NCBI GenBank assembly: GCA_902783915.1
Contig: CACZSX010000052.1
Span: forward strand, 1 to 6,264
Origin: an uncultured Erysipelotrichaceae bacterium
GTDB taxonomy: Bacteria > Bacillota_I > Bacilli_A > RF39 > UBA660
Direction: 5' to 3'
DNA: 6,264 nt
Shown here: positions 4,934 to 6,264 of the stretch, piece after piece
How positions within the stretch are numbered: the stretch's first letter is position 1
Layout: every line of letters begins with the position of its first letter
The notes under the pieces: model-generated
Databases searched by the model: none
What the model was told of the DNA's origin: nothing
The model's input: only the letters and a program-made list of their open reading frames with translations
Made by a program: the position numbers and the translations under genes

Positions 4934-5894
4934 AAATATTAAAATTCTCTGAATAGTATATTTGATCAGAATACCATATAGCTTCCACATCTTCTAAACT
5001 ATTTACTAATTTAATACCATCTTCAATTGGAAGTAAGAATAAGTATGTAGAAAGCACATCTGCATATCCACTATCCTTAGTAACTACTGTTACACTTTTT
5101 GTATAATTATCTGGAAATAATGTTTTAGGATTAATAATATGATTATAATTAACACCATCTACTTCATAATATCTTTGATAACTTCCACTAGTTACAACAC
5201 TTGTATTTTCCACTAATAAAGTATCATATACTTTAGATGTATTAAATGGTTCTTCTAACCCTACTGAAAATTTACTTGATTTATAACTTTTTCCTACTTT
5301 TACATTACCGCCAGCATTTATTAAATACTTTTCACAACCATTATCTTCTAAATACTTTGCAACTATTTCAGTAACATAGCCTTTTACAAAAGATCCTAAA
5401 TCTAATTTAATATCTTTCTTTTTCATAAAAGTATTATCTTTTAAACTAATACTTTTAATATCTACATTTAAATTTAAAAGTTCATATGTCTTTGGAACAC
5501 TTTTACCTTCTTCTCTATATTTTTTCCATACATCAATAGCGTTACCTAAAGCTATATCAACATAACCACTTGTTTTATTATAAGCATCTATTCCATAATT
5601 AATAATATCGCTTAACTTAGGAGATATTTCAATGCTCTCATTAACTTTTAAAGTATTATTCAAATAATGAATATTAACTAAATCATCATATTCATTATAT
5701 CTATCAGTTAACTTATGATATTCACTATATATCCTATCTACTTCATTTAATAATTTCTTACTTTTATCTTTAGGTATATCATATAATTTAACTTCAATAT
5801 GAGTATCCATATAAAACATACTCTTCTTATATTCTTTTACTTTACAACCAGTTAATAACAATAACATACACATAAGTACAATTACCTTTTTCAT
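4920..5894 (-). CDS. apbE: ApbE-type FAD:protein FMN transferase lipoprotein (FmnB-like)
   Basis: ApbE enzymes cleave FAD and attach the FMN part to threonine or serine of target proteins outside the membrane, with Mg2+. The 324-residue product has a lipoprotein signal ending LLTGC (Cys17). The family motifs are all present. MDTHIEVKL lies at 29-37, LDLGSFVKGYVTE at 164-176 (canonical LDLGG-x-x-KGY), and LINAGGNVKVG at 191-201. SVVTSGSYQRYY lies at 232-243 and NHIINPKTLFP at 251-261. ADVLST (278-283) includes the likely metal ligands Asp279 and Thr283. It is therefore probably active. The target is likely the FMN-binding lipoprotein encoded at the end of the same cluster. The gene has an AGAGGTGAT ribosome binding site (5898-5906) and an extended -10 that overlaps the stop codon of the RluA-family gene. 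Confidence 0.93.
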   Translation of the reverse strand: MKKVIVLMCMLLLLTGCKVKEYKKSMFYMDTHIEVKLYDIPKDKSKKLLNEVDRIYSEYHKLTDRYNEYDDLVNIHYLNNTLKVNESIEISPKLSDIINYGIDAYNKTSGYVDIALGNAIDVWKKYREEGKSVPKTYELLNLNVDIKSISLKDNTFMKKKDIKLDLGSFVKGYVTEIVAKYLEDNGCEKYLINAGGNVKVGKSYKSSKFSVGLEEPFNTSKVYDTLLVENTSVVTSGSYQRYYEVDGVNYNHIINPKTLFPDNYTKSVTVVTKDSGYADVLSTYLFLLPIEDGIKLVNSLEDVEAIWYSDQIYYSENFNIYEQV

Positions 5895-5909
5895 ATTATC
5901 ACCTCTTTA

Positions 5910-5918
5910 ATTATACCA
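5910..5918 (-). promoter_or_regulatory. Extended -10 promoter of the apbE cluster
   Basis: The minus strand reads TGG followed by a perfect TATAAT (5915 down to 5910), 15 bases before the apbE ATG. No -35 is recognisable at 16-18 bases. The hexamer overlaps the TAA stop of the RluA-family gene, so the cluster may be transcribed from here as well as by read-through, since no terminator separates them. Confidence 0.6.
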
Positions 5919-6264
5919 CATTATCAAATATAGTAGGATACTTACATTCTATTTTTAATACTTTATTATTATATTTAAATTCTAATAGTTCACAATGTAG
6001 CATTAATCTACCAATAGGATTATTCTTAGATCCATACTTTTTATCTCCTACTACACTATGACCAATATCTTTCATATGAACTCTTATTTGATTCTTTCTA
6101 CCTGTATACAAATAAACATTAAGCATACTATATTTATTATTATATCTAACTCTTTCATACTTAGTAATTGCTAATTTACCACTACTACCACTATATACAA
6201 TATGTTCCTTATTTTCATTTAAATAGCTCCTTATAGTACCACTTAGATCTGTAGTACCTTCTAC
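5911..6264 (-). CDS. RluA-family pseudouridine synthase (partial, C-terminal part)
   Basis: The minus-strand frame is open from the window edge to a TAA at 5911-5913, giving the last 117 residues. These match the C-terminal half of RluA-type RNA pseudouridine synthases, which convert specific uridines of 23S rRNA or tRNA. GKLAITKYERV is followed by YTGRKNQIRVHMKDIGHSVVGD, then KKYGSKNN, GRLMLHCELLEF and the final KYPTIF. The catalytic Asp motif (GRLDxxTSG) would lie outside the window. The TGR-KNQIRVH segment has Asn where many members have His (TGRTHQIRVH), a variant I know from a recognised subgroup. An internal ATG at 6126 is not the start, because family homology continues upstream of it. 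RluA-family members have different targets, so no symbol is given. Confidence 0.9.
   Translation of the reverse strand, partial: VEGTTDLSGTIRSYLNENKEHIVYSGSSGKLAITKYERVRYNNKYSMLNVYLYTGRKNQIRVHMKDIGHSVVGDKKYGSKNNPIGRLMLHCELLEFKYNNKVLKIECKYPTIFDNVV

Noticed and set aside
4934..4990. Longer version of the NusG-II protein starting at 4990
   Set aside because: The extra 19 residues lie inside apbE and precede what is already a normal anchor-type N-terminus; the 14-base overlap at 4933 is more typical.
5111..5143. ApbE motif HIINPKTLFP differing from the common HIxDPxTGxP, as a sign of inactivation
   Set aside because: Asn for Asp and the TL form occur, to my knowledge, in many Firmicute ApbE proteins, and the metal-ligand and flavin motifs are otherwise intact.
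5911..6126. A complete 71-residue gene starting at the ATG at 6126
   Set aside because: The same frame stays open to the window edge, and RluA-family homology (GKLAITKYERV) continues upstream, so this is an internal Met of a truncated gene.
1..6264. Mollicutes code with TGA read as tryptophan
   Set aside because: Tryptophans are encoded by TGG, and TGA ends rsmE and apbE at family-typical positions.
1..6264. CRISPR array, transposon, phage or defence island
   Set aside because: No regularly spaced direct repeats, terminal inverted repeats with a transposase, or phage or nuclease genes are visible; the genes are housekeeping or metabolic.

Overview
The window is a very AT-rich, gene-dense piece of a bacterial chromosome. 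Proteins and signals point to a low-GC Firmicute/Bacilli lineage, plausibly one of the reduced-genome, Mollicutes-like gut groups; that placement is an inference from composition and gene style. The code is the standard bacterial one: tryptophan is TGG, and TGA stops rsmE and apbE. No gene-free stretch reaches 300 bases, and I see no tRNA, rRNA, CRISPR array or insertion sequence.

Layout. Bases 1-572 (minus) hold the N-terminal part of an unrecognised single-pass membrane protein, coupled to the rsmE gene upstream of it (577-1272, minus). A compact divergent promoter region (about 1270-1350) with a perfect 7-1-7 palindrome separates rsmE from a plus-strand gene for a single-ring ClpB/ClpC-type AAA+ ATPase (1349-2290). 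Then come rpsT (ribosomal protein S20, 2373-2615) and a secreted transglutaminase-like protein (2676-3575). Intrinsic terminators follow the ATPase and rpsT genes. A bidirectional terminator lies between the transglutaminase gene and the convergent gene cluster.

From 5894 down to 3599 (minus) lies a four-gene cluster. Its order is an ApbE-type FAD:protein FMN transferase lipoprotein, a membrane-anchored NusG domain II protein, a Gx-transporter-family membrane protein, and a small FMN-binding lipoprotein. This gene content matches the core of the flavin-based extracellular electron transfer (EET) loci described in Listeria (fmnB, eetA, eetB, pplA). The likely logic is that the ApbE protein attaches FMN to a threonine of the lipoprotein, and the two membrane proteins help pass electrons from the membrane to the flavinylated carrier. 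The quinone-reducing NADH dehydrogenase, demethylmenaquinone genes and flavin transporter of the Listeria locus are not in this window. Upstream of the cluster is the C-terminal part of an RluA-family pseudouridine synthase gene (5911 to the window end, minus).

The most distinctive non-coding observation is a shared promoter/start layout. Four genes (rsmE, the ATPase, the transglutaminase and apbE) have exactly TATAAT, 6 bases, GGTGAT, 3 bases, ATG. The expected transcription start would fall on or beside the first base of the ribosome binding site, giving a leader of about 9 bases.
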